A DNA stretch of 64,000 nucleotides from Rhizobium rhizogenes NBRC 13257. GTDB lineage: Bacteria; Pseudomonadota; Alphaproteobacteria; Rhizobiales; Rhizobiaceae. Under the pieces are notes generated by a model, which saw only the letters and a list, made by a program, of their open reading frames with translations, did not search any database and was not told where the DNA came from. This document shows positions 44,172 through 52,605 of the stretch, piece after piece (within the stretch, counting starts at the first letter, position 1; every line of letters begins with the position of its first letter). The translations under genes and the position numbers were made by a program. The stretch covers positions 1 through 64,000 of the forward strand of contig NZ_BAYX01000022.1 in assembly GCF_000696095.1 (NCBI RefSeq), in the 5' to 3' direction.

Positions 44172-45104
44172 ATGTCCAAACCACGCAAGCCCAAGGGCCG
44201 TCCGATTTCGGGCTGGCTGATCCTCGACAAGCCGGTTGATTTCGGCTCGACCGAGGCCGTTTCCAAGATCAAATGGCTGTTCAAGGCGCAGAAGGCGGGC
44301 CATGCCGGCACGCTCGATCCGCTTGCCTCCGGCATGCTGCCGATCGCGCTCGGCGACGCCACCAAGACCGTTCCCTACGTCATGGACGGCCGCAAGATCT
44401 ACGAATTCACCGTCAGCTGGGGCGAGGAACGCGCCACGGACGACCTCGAAGGCGAGGTGACGCAGAGTTCGGACAAGCGTCCAAGCGAAGACGAGATTCG
44501 CGCGCTGCTGCCAAACTATACGGGTGTCATCAACCAGATCCCGCCGCAGTTTTCCGCGATCAAGATCGCCGGCGAACGCGCCTACGATCTCGCCCGCGAA
44601 GGCGAAACGGTCGAAATTCCGTCGCGCGAAGTCGAGATCTTCCGCCTGACGCTGCTTGCCTGCCCGGATGCCGACACGGCGCATTTCGAAGTGGAATGCG
44701 GCAAAGGCACCTATGTCCGGGCGCTTGCCCGCGATTTCGGCCGCGATCTCGGCTGCTACGGCCATATTTCCGGCCTGCGCCGCAGCTTCGTCGCCCCCTT
44801 CGCCGAGGAGGCCATGGTGCCGCTCGCCGATCTGGTGGCGCTCGAGGAGATCGAGGACGCGGATGAGCGGCTTGCCGCCCTGGACGCGCTGCTGATCGAC
44901 ACCGCCGAGGCACTGTCATCCCTACCGCATCTCGTCATCAACGACGATCAGGCGCATCGCCTGAAGATGGGCAATCCCATTCTCGTGCGCGGCCGCGATG
45001 CCCCGGTTGCCGAAACAGAGGCCTATGCCACCGCGCGCGGCAAGCTGATCGCCATCGGCGAGATCGGCGAAGGCGAATTCCGCCCGAAGCGGGTTTTCGG
45101 CTGA
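44172..45104 (+). CDS. truB: tRNA pseudouridine-55 synthase TruB
   Basis: A 310-aa enzyme that makes the conserved pseudouridine 55 in the T loop of tRNAs. The catalytic Asp49 lies in GHAGTLDPLASGMLPIALG. Other signatures are SGWLILDKPVDFGSTEAV, QIPPQFSAIKIAGERAYDLA and CGKGTYVRALARDFGRDLG. The C-terminal PUA-like region is short. It is the last gene of the rimP-truB cluster. Confidence 0.97.
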   Translation: MSKPRKPKGRPISGWLILDKPVDFGSTEAVSKIKWLFKAQKAGHAGTLDPLASGMLPIALGDATKTVPYVMDGRKIYEFTVSWGEERATDDLEGEVTQSSDKRPSEDEIRALLPNYTGVINQIPPQFSAIKIAGERAYDLAREGETVEIPSREVEIFRLTLLACPDADTAHFEVECGKGTYVRALARDFGRDLGCYGHISGLRRSFVAPFAEEAMVPLADLVALEEIEDADERLAALDALLIDTAEALSSLPHLVINDDQAHRLKMGNPILVRGRDAPVAETEAYATARGKLIAIGEIGEGEFRPKRVFG

Positions 45105-45200
45105 CCGCTATTCGGCCAGCCGAAAATGGCGGTACTTGCGAGACAACAGCGATGCGATATGTTTTCTGACGGGCTATGAAGGCCCGTTCAAGGGGAAGAT

Positions 45201-46052
45201 ATGCGCGGAGTTACAATCGGAATACTGACGTTTTTTTCGCTGTTCCTGACGGTTGCCAGCGCCCATTCCGCCGAGCGGTGGGCAGCACTTCCGGCTTTTC
45301 CTCCAATGCCGGAGCCGAAGACGAGCGGCATGGCCGATGTCAACGACATCAAGATGTATTATGCCGAATATGGTGAGGGTACCCCGATCCTCTTCATCCA
45401 TGGCGGGCTTGGAAATGCGGATGTCTGGGGCCGCCAGGTCGCTGATTTCGCTAGAGATCACCTAGTCATCGTCGCCGACAGCCGCGGGCATGGTCGCTCC
45501 ACGCGCAGCCAGCAACCCTTCGGCTATGATCTGATGACCTCGGATTATGTCGCGCTTCTCGACTATCTGAAGATCGGCAAGGTAACCCTCGTCGGATGGT
45601 CGGATGGCGGCATCATCGGCATCGACATGGCAATGAAGTACCCCGACAAGCTGACGCGCGTAATCGCTCAGGCTGCAAATGTCACGACCGATGGGGTGAA
45701 ACCTGACGTGATGAACAACAAGACCTTCAGCAACTACATCGATGTCGCCGGCGAATATTACAGGAAACTGTCGCCGACGCCGAACGAATACGATGCTTTT
45801 GTCAACCAGATCTCGGAGATGTGGGCAACGCAGCCGGCATGGACGGCAGCCGACCTTGGAAAGGTCGCGGTGCCGGTCACGCTTGCCATCGGTGACCACG
45901 ACGAGGCGGTTAAGCTCGACCATACGCAGATGATGGCGAAGGAAATTCCTGGCGCGAAGCTCGTCATCCTGAAAGACGCCAGCCATTTCGCCATGCTGCA
46001 AGATCCTGAGGGTTATGATGCGATGATCCGGAATGCCATGGCGGGGCGCTGA
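45201..46052 (+). CDS. Exported alpha/beta-fold hydrolase
   Basis: A 283-aa protein. Residues 1 to about 24 are a signal peptide (GILTFFSLFLTVASAHS). The hydrolase core has the oxyanion motif ILFIHGGLGNADVWG, the nucleophile Ser in LVGWSDGGIIGIDMA, Asp in IGDHDEAVKLDH and His in DASHFAMLQDPEGYD. The substrate is unknown. AGGGGAAGAT before the ATG supports the start. It lies alone between truB and rpsO, breaking the usual truB-rpsO adjacency. Confidence 0.9.
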   Translation: MRGVTIGILTFFSLFLTVASAHSAERWAALPAFPPMPEPKTSGMADVNDIKMYYAEYGEGTPILFIHGGLGNADVWGRQVADFARDHLVIVADSRGHGRSTRSQQPFGYDLMTSDYVALLDYLKIGKVTLVGWSDGGIIGIDMAMKYPDKLTRVIAQAANVTTDGVKPDVMNNKTFSNYIDVAGEYYRKLSPTPNEYDAFVNQISEMWATQPAWTAADLGKVAVPVTLAIGDHDEAVKLDHTQMMAKEIPGAKLVILKDASHFAMLQDPEGYDAMIRNAMAGR

Positions 46053-46109
46053 AAGCCGCCTGGGGGAGAACCCTCTTTCCATTACCGCTTATTTGGTTTA
46101 TAGGCAGCG

Positions 46110-46151
46110 CCAGCATCGGGCCTGCTCGATTGCATTCGCGGCCAATGCTGG
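46110..46151 (+). promoter_or_regulatory. Structured rpsO leader, possible S15 autoregulation site
   Basis: CCAGCAT (46110-46116) pairs with ATGCTGG (46145-46151), with an inner GGCC / GGCC pairing, 54 bases before the rpsO start. S15 is known to repress its own mRNA through leader structures in several bacterial groups, including alphaproteobacteria. Confidence 0.45.
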
Positions 46152-46204
46152 ACGACATCCCGGCGTTTGGCGACTTATTTCCTCCTCATAGAAAGGACCA
46201 TCCG

Positions 46205-46474
46205 ATGTCGATTACTGCTGAGCGCAAAGCTGCGCTGATCAAGGAATACGCCACCGTCGAAGGCGATACCGGTTCTCCGGAAGTCCAGGTTGCTATCCTG
46301 ACCGAGCGCATCAACAACCTCACGGACCATTTCAAGGACCACAAGAAGGACAACCACTCCCGTCGTGGCCTCCTGACCATGGTCTCCAGCCGCCGTTCGC
46401 TTCTTGATTATCTCAAGAAGAAGGATGAAGGCCGCTATTCCAAGCTGATCGGTAGCCTCGGCATCCGTCGCTAA
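46205..46474 (+). CDS. rpsO: 30S ribosomal protein S15
   Basis: An 89-aa primary 16S rRNA binding protein. It has the full family pattern: TGSPEVQVAILTERINNLTD, then HFKDHKKDNHSRRGLLTMVS and RRSLLDYLKKKDEGRYSKLI. ATG at 46205 has AGAAAGGACC upstream and yields the standard length. A strong terminator follows 8 bases after the stop, and pnp comes next, the classical rpsO-pnp order. Confidence 0.98.
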   Translation: MSITAERKAALIKEYATVEGDTGSPEVQVAILTERINNLTDHFKDHKKDNHSRRGLLTMVSSRRSLLDYLKKKDEGRYSKLIGSLGIRR

Positions 46475-46481
46475 TGAATTT

Positions 46482-46520
46482 TCCGGCGGGCGTTCACCTG
46501 AACGTCCGCCGGATGCTTTT
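46482..46520 (+). terminator. Rho-independent terminator of rpsO
   Basis: TCCGGCGGGCGTTCA pairs with TGAACGTCCGCCGGA (one G-U pair) around a CC turn, then TGCTTTT. In E. coli a similar terminator separates rpsO from pnp. Confidence 0.88.
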
Positions 46521-46543
46521 GGGGCATACCTGCTCCGCCCGAA

Positions 46544-46586
46544 CATGATCTCGAAGAATGCGAAGCAGTTTTCGGACGAGATCATG
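46544..46586. repeat. Rhizobial palindromic intergenic repeat
   Basis: CATGATCTCG at 46544-46553 and CGAGATCATG at 46577-46586 flank an inner part containing GCGAAGCAGTTTTCGGA. I recognise this CATGATC ... GTTTTCGG ... GATCATG layout from the many intergenic copies in Rhizobium and Mesorhizobium genomes. Confidence 0.65.
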
Positions 46587-46644
46587 GTACAATGGAAGAC
46601 CTGTTTGTGCGGCGCGCTCCGTTTGCGCTAGACAAAACAGACCC

Positions 46645-46753
46645 GGCAGCCCGGATGGGCCGGTGCTGCCAACAACAACCGTTGACCTGTCATGGGGCAG
46701 GATTGCCGGATGCTTTCAGCCGAAGCCGCAAGCTTCGGCCGATCCTTGAAAGC
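46645..46753 (+). promoter_or_regulatory. pnp leader with two hairpins
   Basis: Hairpin 1 (46645-46670): GGCAGC-CCGG pairs with CCGG-T-GCTGCC. Hairpin 2 (46712-46753): GCTTTCAGCCGAAGC pairs with GCTTCGGC and, after a 7-nt bulge, TGAAAGC. In E. coli the pnp leader hairpin is cut by RNase III and then degraded by PNPase, giving autocontrol. A comparable role is inferred. The 382-base rpsO-pnp gap is explained by the terminator, the repeat and this leader. Confidence 0.5.
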
Positions 46754-46856
46754 CTCTCGTTGTCTTGCCCGTGATGCGTCACATTCGTGCGGTTGAAGAT
46801 GCGCCTTGCCGACCCCCGGCGACGGCGCCTTTTCCCGCATCACGCAAGGACAAGAT

Positions 46857-48989
46857 ATGTTCGATATCCATACCGTCGAAATCGAGTGGGCAGGCCGCCC
46901 GCTGAAGCTCGAAACCGGCAAGATCGCCCGCCAGGCCGATGGCGCCGTCATGGCGACCTACGGCGAGACCGTGGTTCTTGCCACCGTCGTTTCGGCCAAG
47001 TCGCCGAAGCCGGGCCAGGACTTCTTCCCGCTCACCGTCAACTACCAGGAAAAGACCTACGCAGCCGGCAAGATCCCCGGCGGCTACTTTAAGCGCGAAG
47101 GTCGTCCGAGCGAAAAGGAAACCCTGGTTTCCCGCCTGATCGACCGCCCGATCCGCCCGCTCTTCCCGGAAGGCTACAAGAACGACACCCAGGTCGTCGT
47201 CACTGTTATCCAGCATGACCTCGAAAACGATCCGGACATCCTGTCGATGGTTGCCACCTCGGCTGCCCTGACGCTGTCGGGCGTTCCGTTCATGGGCCCG
47301 ATCGGCGGCGCCCGCGTCGGCTACATCAATGGCGAATACGTGCTCAACCCGCATCTCGACGAGATGGACGAATCGAGCCTCGACCTCGTCGTCGCCGGCA
47401 CGCAGGAAGCCGTGCTGATGGTTGAATCCGAAGCCAAGGAACTCTCGGAAGACGTCATGCTCGGCGCGGTCATGTTCGGTCATCGCGGCTTCCAGCCGGT
47501 CATCGACGCGATCATCAAGCTCGCCGAAGTTGCTGCCAAGGAGCCCCGCGACTTCCAGCCGGAAGATCATTCCGCTCTCGAAGCCGAGATGCTGTCGATC
47601 GCCGAAGGCGAGCTGCGCACCGCCTACAAGAACACGCAGAAGGCTGAACGCTACGCTGCCGTCGACGCCGTCAAGGCGAAGGTCAAGGCACACTTCTTCC
47701 CAGAAGGCGTCGAGCCCAAGTATTCCGCCGAAGTCATCGGCGCGGTCTTCAAGCACCTGCAGGCCAAGATCGTTCGCTGGAACATCCTCGACACCAAGAG
47801 CCGCATCGACGGCCGCGACCTGTCGACCGTTCGCGCGATCGTCTCGGAAGTCGGCGTCCTGCCGCGTACGCACGGTTCGTCGCTGTTCACCCGCGGTGAA
47901 ACGCAGGCGATCGTTGTCGCCACCCTCGGCACCGGCGAAGACGAGCAGTATGTCGACAGCCTGACCGGCATGTACAAGGAACGCTTCCTTCTGCACTACA
48001 ACTTCCCGCCCTACTCTGTCGGCGAAACCGGCCGCATGGGTTCCCCGGGTCGCCGCGAAATCGGTCATGGCAAGCTCGCATGGCGCGCTGTTCGCCCGAT
48101 GCTGCCGACGGCGGAACAGTTCCCCTACACGCTGCGCGTCGTATCCGAAATCACCGAGTCCAACGGCTCGTCCTCGATGGCAACCGTCTGCGGCACCTCG
48201 CTGGCGCTGATGGATGCCGGCGTACCGCTCGCAAAGCCGGTTGCCGGTATCGCCATGGGCCTGATCAAGGAAGACGAACGCTTCGCCGTTCTCTCCGACA
48301 TCCTGGGTGACGAAGATCATCTCGGCGACATGGACTTCAAGGTTGCCGGCACCGACGGCGGCATCACTGCCCTGCAGATGGACATCAAGATCGAAGGTAT
48401 CACCGAAGAGATCATGAATGTCGCCCTGAACCAGGCCAAGGGCGGCCGTCTGCACATCCTCGGCGAAATGGCCAAGGCCATCTCCGAAAGCCGCGGCCAG
48501 CTCGGCGAATTCGCACCACGCATCGAAGTCATGAACATCCCGGTCGACAAGATCCGTGAAGTCATCGGCTCCGGCGGCAAGGTCATTCGCGAAATCGTCG
48601 AAAAGACCGGCGCCAAGATCAACATCGAAGACGACGGCACCGTCAAGATCGCCTCGTCCTCCGGCAAGGAAATCGAAGCGGCCCGCAAGTGGATCCACTC
48701 GATCGTTGCTGAGCCGGAAGTCGGTCAGATCTACGAAGGCACTGTTGTCAAGACCGCCGACTTCGGCGCTTTCGTCAACTTCTTCGGCGCCCGCGACGGC
48801 CTCGTGCATATCTCGCAGCTCGCTTCCGAGCGTGTTGCCAAGACCCAGGACGTCGTCAAGGAAGGCGACAAGGTCTGGGTCAAGCTGCTCGGCTTCGACG
48901 AGCGCGGCAAGGTCCGCCTGTCCATGAAGGTTGTCGATCAGGCGACCGGCCAGGAACTCGCCGCCAAGAAGGACGACGCAGCCGAATAA
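46857..48989 (+). CDS. pnp: Polyribonucleotide nucleotidyltransferase (PNPase)
   Basis: A 710-aa phosphorolytic 3'-5' exoribonuclease of the RNA degradosome. It has two RNase PH domains (first with FFPLTVNYQEKTYAAGKIPG and RLIDRPIRPLFPEGY, second with LHYNFPPYSVGETGRMGSPG and GISMATVCG-like SSMATVCGTSLALMDAG), separated by a helical domain. A KH domain (about 555-615, VIGSGGKVIREIVEKTGAKI) and an S1 domain (about 622-690) end the protein. ATG at 46857 is preceded by CAAGGACAAGAT. Strong terminator downstream. Confidence 0.99.
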   Translation: MFDIHTVEIEWAGRPLKLETGKIARQADGAVMATYGETVVLATVVSAKSPKPGQDFFPLTVNYQEKTYAAGKIPGGYFKREGRPSEKETLVSRLIDRPIRPLFPEGYKNDTQVVVTVIQHDLENDPDILSMVATSAALTLSGVPFMGPIGGARVGYINGEYVLNPHLDEMDESSLDLVVAGTQEAVLMVESEAKELSEDVMLGAVMFGHRGFQPVIDAIIKLAEVAAKEPRDFQPEDHSALEAEMLSIAEGELRTAYKNTQKAERYAAVDAVKAKVKAHFFPEGVEPKYSAEVIGAVFKHLQAKIVRWNILDTKSRIDGRDLSTVRAIVSEVGVLPRTHGSSLFTRGETQAIVVATLGTGEDEQYVDSLTGMYKERFLLHYNFPPYSVGETGRMGSPGRREIGHGKLAWRAVRPMLPTAEQFPYTLRVVSEITESNGSSSMATVCGTSLALMDAGVPLAKPVAGIAMGLIKEDERFAVLSDILGDEDHLGDMDFKVAGTDGGITALQMDIKIEGITEEIMNVALNQAKGGRLHILGEMAKAISESRGQLGEFAPRIEVMNIPVDKIREVIGSGGKVIREIVEKTGAKINIEDDGTVKIASSSGKEIEAARKWIHSIVAEPEVGQIYEGTVVKTADFGAFVNFFGARDGLVHISQLASERVAKTQDVVKEGDKVWVKLLGFDERGKVRLSMKVVDQATGQELAAKKDDAAE

Positions 48990-49012
48990 GCTGCGCCTTC
49001 ACTTAAGTTCCG

Positions 49013-49042
49013 GGGCGCGGAATTCGTTTCCGCGCCCTTTTT
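49013..49042 (+). terminator. Rho-independent terminator of pnp
   Basis: GGGCGCGGAA and TTCCGCGCCC pair perfectly around TTCGT, followed by five T residues, 23 bases after the pnp stop. Confidence 0.93.
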
Positions 49043-49071
49043 CTATCCGCTGACCGCACGAGATCACACCC

Positions 49072-50088
49072 ATGAGCCGCGACGCCCTGAAGACCCTGTT
49101 CCATCCCTTTGCCTCCGGCACCGTCGCCACGCCCGGCGAAGGCGAGCGCATCCTGTTTCTCGGCGCGGAAGCGGGTTTTTCCCTGCCTGCCGACTTTGCA
49201 GCGGAACTTTCCGCCGTCCAAGGCTTCCGGCCCTTCTACCGTCAGCTGCAGGCGCAGCGGATCGAGGTGACGCCGGAGATCGAGGGCGCGGATTATGACG
49301 GCGCGCTGGTGCTCTGCACCAAGCACAAGGGCGAGAACGAGGCGTCTATCGCCACGGCGCTGTCGCGCGTGAAAGCGGGCGGCCTTATCGTCGTTGCCGG
49401 CGGCAAGGAAGACGGGATCCAGCCGCTGCGCAAGCGCGTCGAAGGCTTCGGCCTCGAGGTCAACCATATGCCGAAATATCACGGCGTCGCCTTCTGGTTC
49501 GCGCGCCCGGCCGATATCAGCGCGCCGACCGCACAGCTGGTGAAGCCTGCTACGCGCGTCGACGGCCGTTTCACCACGACGGCGGGCATGTTCTCGCATG
49601 ACCGCATCGATGCCGGCTCCGAGCTGCTCGCCTCGCGCCTGCCGACCGATTTTTCCGGCGACGCCGCCGATTTCGGTGCCGGCTGGGGCTATCTCTCGGC
49701 GGAACTGGCGACCAAGTCGCCACGGATTGCCCGTATCGACCTCTACGAGGCCCACTACGACGCGCTGGAAGCCGCGAGGGCCAATCTCCTCGCAAACTGC
49801 CCGAAGGTCGCCCAGCGCTTCTTCTGGCACGACCTGGCCGGCGAGCCGGTCAAGGACAAGTACGATCTGATCATCATGAACCCGCCCTTCCATGAGGGCC
49901 ACGCCGCCGAGCCTTCGCTCGGCCAGGCGATGATCAAGACGGCGTCCTCAGCGCTGCGCAGCGGCGGCCGCCTGATGCTGGTCGCCAATCGCGGCCTGCC
50001 CTACGAGCCGGTGCTGGCTGAAAACTTCAAGGAAAGCGGCGAGACCTGCCGCAATGCGCGCTTCAAGGTGCTGTGGGCGAAGAAGTAA
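49072..50088 (+). CDS. RsmC-like class I methyltransferase (16S rRNA guanine-N2)
   Basis: A 338-aa SAM-dependent methyltransferase. Like E. coli RsmC it has a degenerate N-terminal half (ALVLCTKHKGENEASIATAL) and an active C-terminal half. The latter has the SAM site ADFGAGWGYLSAELA, the acidic residue in RIDLYEAHYDALEAAR and the N6/N2-type catalytic motif IIMNPPFHEG. Guanine-1207 of 16S rRNA is the known RsmC target, but RlmG-like activity cannot be excluded. TTTCHDRIDAGS-like FSHDRIDAGSELL is also family-typical. Confidence 0.9.
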   Translation: MSRDALKTLFHPFASGTVATPGEGERILFLGAEAGFSLPADFAAELSAVQGFRPFYRQLQAQRIEVTPEIEGADYDGALVLCTKHKGENEASIATALSRVKAGGLIVVAGGKEDGIQPLRKRVEGFGLEVNHMPKYHGVAFWFARPADISAPTAQLVKPATRVDGRFTTTAGMFSHDRIDAGSELLASRLPTDFSGDAADFGAGWGYLSAELATKSPRIARIDLYEAHYDALEAARANLLANCPKVAQRFFWHDLAGEPVKDKYDLIIMNPPFHEGHAAEPSLGQAMIKTASSALRSGGRLMLVANRGLPYEPVLAENFKESGETCRNARFKVLWAKK

Positions 50089-50124
50089 GCGGCGGATCGG
50101 ACGTCAAATCCGGTGATAGACCCT

Positions 50125-50286
50125 ATGCCCGACAAGATTTCGGAGCGTAGCTTTATTATTCGATTTGGTGCCGATCCTCGGCATGAGCCAGAGTCGGTTC
50201 ACCACAATGACAGCTTGGCCTTTGCTCGAAAGTGCATATGGGCGCTTCGCGATATTGGTATGCCCGAAGCCGCTGAGAAACTGTAA
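50125..50286 (+). CDS. Possible small protein, 53 aa
   Basis: ATG at 50125 to TAA at 50284-50286 encodes a charged, soluble product (MPDKISERSFIIRFGADPRH ... AFARKCIWALRDIGMPEAAE). The composition and the helix-like end suggest coding. The codon use is less GC-rich than the neighbours. The ribosome binding site (CCGGTGATAG) is weak. The opposite-strand frame 50104-50304 looks like its shadow. Function unknown. Confidence 0.45.
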   Translation: MPDKISERSFIIRFGADPRHEPESVHHNDSLAFARKCIWALRDIGMPEAAEKL

Positions 50287-50342
50287 GCGCGGTTGCGGGA
50301 TCACCTTTCGAACCTGAGCTCAAGCCAAAACGCCGGCATGGA

Positions 50343-50924
50343 TCAAACGCGATCCAGGAACTCACGCACTCGGATGGTCAGTAGCGCGGTCGCATCTGCG
50401 TCGTAGGACGGGAGAGAGTTGTCGGCGAAGTAGTGCTGATCGCCGGGGTACAGGAAAAGCTCCGCGTCCTCGACCTTCTCCACGATCTCGCGGGCAGCGT
50501 CGATGTCGCCCTCGCCGACGAAGATTGGGTCGTTGTCCATACCGTGAATCTGGACCGCGACGCCGTCCGGCCAAGGTCCGAAGGCCCACTCGCCACTGAT
50601 CGGCATGCAAGAGTAGAAGAGCAGGGCTCCGCGGGCTCCGGGCCGTGTCTGTGCCAGCTTCTGCGCCGGCAGCACACCGAACGAGAACCCGGCATAGACG
50701 ATCTCGGGAGGTAGTTCGTCGGCGAAGCGGACGCCCCGCTCCCGCATGTCTTCGAATCCGATCTCACCGATATAGGCGAGACCCTCATCAATGCTCCGGA
50801 ACGTGCGTCCGGCGAAAAGGTCCGGCGTGTGCACGATGTGACCGGTGGCCCGCAAGTCGTCGGCGAAGGCGCACACACCCGGGGTCAGCCCCTGTGCGTG
50901 GTGGAACAACAAGACCTCGGCCAT
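50343..50924 (-). CDS. Dienelactone-hydrolase-family protein
   Basis: A 193-aa alpha/beta hydrolase of the DLH family. It begins AEVLLFHHAQGLTPGVCAFA. The nucleophile motif is YAGFSFGVLPAQKLA, with Ser where classical dienelactone hydrolases have Cys. Asp lies in IFVGEGDIDAAREI and His in YPGDQHYFADNSLP. The sequence strongly recalls a subgroup I know mainly from actinobacteria. ATG at 50922-50924 has CCGGAGGCTCC upstream. The 5' flanking DNA (50925-51150) holds a short CGTTA / TAACG palindrome at 51005-51020 but no gene. Confidence 0.85.
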   Translation of the reverse strand: MAEVLLFHHAQGLTPGVCAFADDLRATGHIVHTPDLFAGRTFRSIDEGLAYIGEIGFEDMRERGVRFADELPPEIVYAGFSFGVLPAQKLAQTRPGARGALLFYSCMPISGEWAFGPWPDGVAVQIHGMDNDPIFVGEGDIDAAREIVEKVEDAELFLYPGDQHYFADNSLPSYDADATALLTIRVREFLDRV

Positions 50925-51150
50925 GCGGAGCCTCCGGGTTGGATGGTCTGGCACACTTTCGGCCACTTTACAGAGTCACCGCCTCGCCGGGAAGAGTGCG
51001 GACGCGTTACAGAAATAACGTCGACAAACTGCCAGACGCCCCATTGAATTGCCTTTGAGCAAGCACGGAAGTCCACCAATCTGAAAAATGCCGCTGATGT
51101 CTTGCTGCATGGGACCGGGCTACCCCTACGACATCGCGAGCGAAAGCCCG

Positions 51151-51741
51151 CTACGTGCCCGCACCATCCGCCCATTGGTGGCTGAGAACGGCATAGATAT
51201 ATTCGTCGCCCCAGACACCGTTGAAACGGTCATTTTCAATCAGATGCGCCTCGCGCCGCAGGCCGAGCCGTTCGACGACGCCGACGGAAGCGGTGTTTTG
51301 TGCATCCAGCCGCGCGAAAATCCGATGAAAGCCGAGTTTGCCAAAGCCCAAATCGATGATGGTCCGCACCGCCTCGGTTGCATAGCCTTTGCCGGCATAG
51401 GCCGGATTGAAGATATAGCCGACCTCGGCCTGTAGCGCGGCCTTGCTGGTGAGTTTCAGGCTGACATCACCCAACAGAGCGCCATCCTCCCGCCGAAGCA
51501 CCGCCCAGCGCAAGGAACTACCATCTTCCGAGAGACACGAATTCAAGCTGGCATCGAAACGCTCTCGCAACGCCTCCGCCGACGGCGGATCGCGGTAGAG
51601 GAAACGATAGATGGAAGGCTGGGAGCGATAGGCGCTGTAGGCCTCGAAATCCTCGGGCATGAAGCCGCGAAGGATGAGACGTTCGGTGGATGCGAAGGGT
51701 TCGGCGTTCGTGAACGTCATCGAGAAGCCCGGCGGGATCAT
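51151..51741 (-). CDS. GNAT-family acetyltransferase, RimJ/RimL type
   Basis: A 196-aa acetyltransferase of the RimJ/RimL subgroup (Acetyltransf_3). It has the N-terminal TERLILRGFMPEDFEAYSAY, the acetyl-CoA loop VGYIFNPAYAGKGYATEAVR and the motif B stretch RIFARLDAQNTASVGVVERL. The substrate may be a protein N-terminus or a small amine. A second ATG at 51720 is an equally good start (MTFTNAEPFASTERL). It lies downstream of the fab operon on the same strand, 53 bases from fabI. Confidence 0.88.
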   Translation of the reverse strand: MIPPGFSMTFTNAEPFASTERLILRGFMPEDFEAYSAYRSQPSIYRFLYRDPPSAEALRERFDASLNSCLSEDGSSLRWAVLRREDGALLGDVSLKLTSKAALQAEVGYIFNPAYAGKGYATEAVRTIIDLGFGKLGFHRIFARLDAQNTASVGVVERLGLRREAHLIENDRFNGVWGDEYIYAVLSHQWADGAGT

Positions 51742-51794
51742 CCGAAAAGATTACCCCTCATGGCACTTCGCCGCGAGGGGTATCCAATTGCGAT

Positions 51795-52601
51795 TTACTC
51801 TGCGTCAGCGCTGGCCAATGCTTCCAGCGTCGGCATCGAGGTGATGTTGTAGCCGGCATCGACGAAGTGGATTTCGCCGGTGACGCCTGCCGACAGGCCG
51901 GAGAGCAGATAGAGCGACGACGAGCCGACCTGGTCGATGGTCACAGACTTGCGCAGCGGCGCATTGCGCTGGTTCCACGACAGGATGGCGCGGGCGTCGG
52001 AAATGCCGGCGCCGGCCAGCGTGCGGATCGGGCCGGCGGAAATGGCGTTGACGCGGATGCCGCGCGGGCCGTAATCGGCGGCGAGGTAGCGCACGGAGGC
52101 TTCCAGAGCCGCCTTGGCGACGCCCATGACGTTGTAATTCGGGATCACCCGCGTCGAGCCGTTATAGGTCAGCGTCAGCATGCTGCCGCCGTCCGCCATC
52201 AGGTCGGCGGCGCGCTTGGCAATCTCGGTGAAGGAGAAACAGGAAATCACCATCGTGCGGGTGAAGTTGTCGCGCGTGGTGTTGGCGTAGAGGCCCTTCA
52301 GCTCGTTCTTGTCGGAAAAGCCGATGGCGTGGACGATGAAGTCCAGCTTGCCCCAGCGCGCCTTGATCTCGTCGAACACGGCGTCGACGGAGGCCAGATC
52401 CTCGACGTCGCAGGGCAGAAGGAAATCCGAGCCGACTTCGGCGGCGAGCGGCTTGACGCGCTTGCCGAGCGCTTCGCCCTGGAAGGTGAATGCCAGTTCC
52501 GCGCCTTCGGCGGCGAGCGCCTTCGAAATGCCCCAGGCAATCGAGTGATTGTTTGCGACGCCCATGATGAGGCCGCGCTTACCCTGCATGATTCCCGTCA
52601 T
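51795..52601 (-). CDS. fabI: Enoyl-[acyl-carrier-protein] reductase FabI
   Basis: A 268-aa NADH-dependent reductase that completes each fatty acid elongation cycle. It is an SDR-like fold: IMGVANNHSIAWGISKALAA at the cofactor site, the catalytic Tyr and Lys in RVIPNYNVMGVAKAALEASV, and the end IHFVDAGYNITSMPTLEAL. Rhizobia often have two FabI paralogues; this is the one in the fabA-fabB-fabI operon. ATG at 52599-52601 lies 4 bases after the fabB stop, so coupling is likely. Confidence 0.96.
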   Translation of the reverse strand: MTGIMQGKRGLIMGVANNHSIAWGISKALAAEGAELAFTFQGEALGKRVKPLAAEVGSDFLLPCDVEDLASVDAVFDEIKARWGKLDFIVHAIGFSDKNELKGLYANTTRDNFTRTMVISCFSFTEIAKRAADLMADGGSMLTLTYNGSTRVIPNYNVMGVAKAALEASVRYLAADYGPRGIRVNAISAGPIRTLAGAGISDARAILSWNQRNAPLRKSVTIDQVGSSSLYLLSGLSAGVTGEIHFVDAGYNITSMPTLEALASADAE

Positions 52602-52605
52602 TGCC

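Noticed and set aside
46779..48809. 676-codon open frame antisense to pnp
   Set aside because: Shadow of pnp; composition typical of reversed coding sequence.
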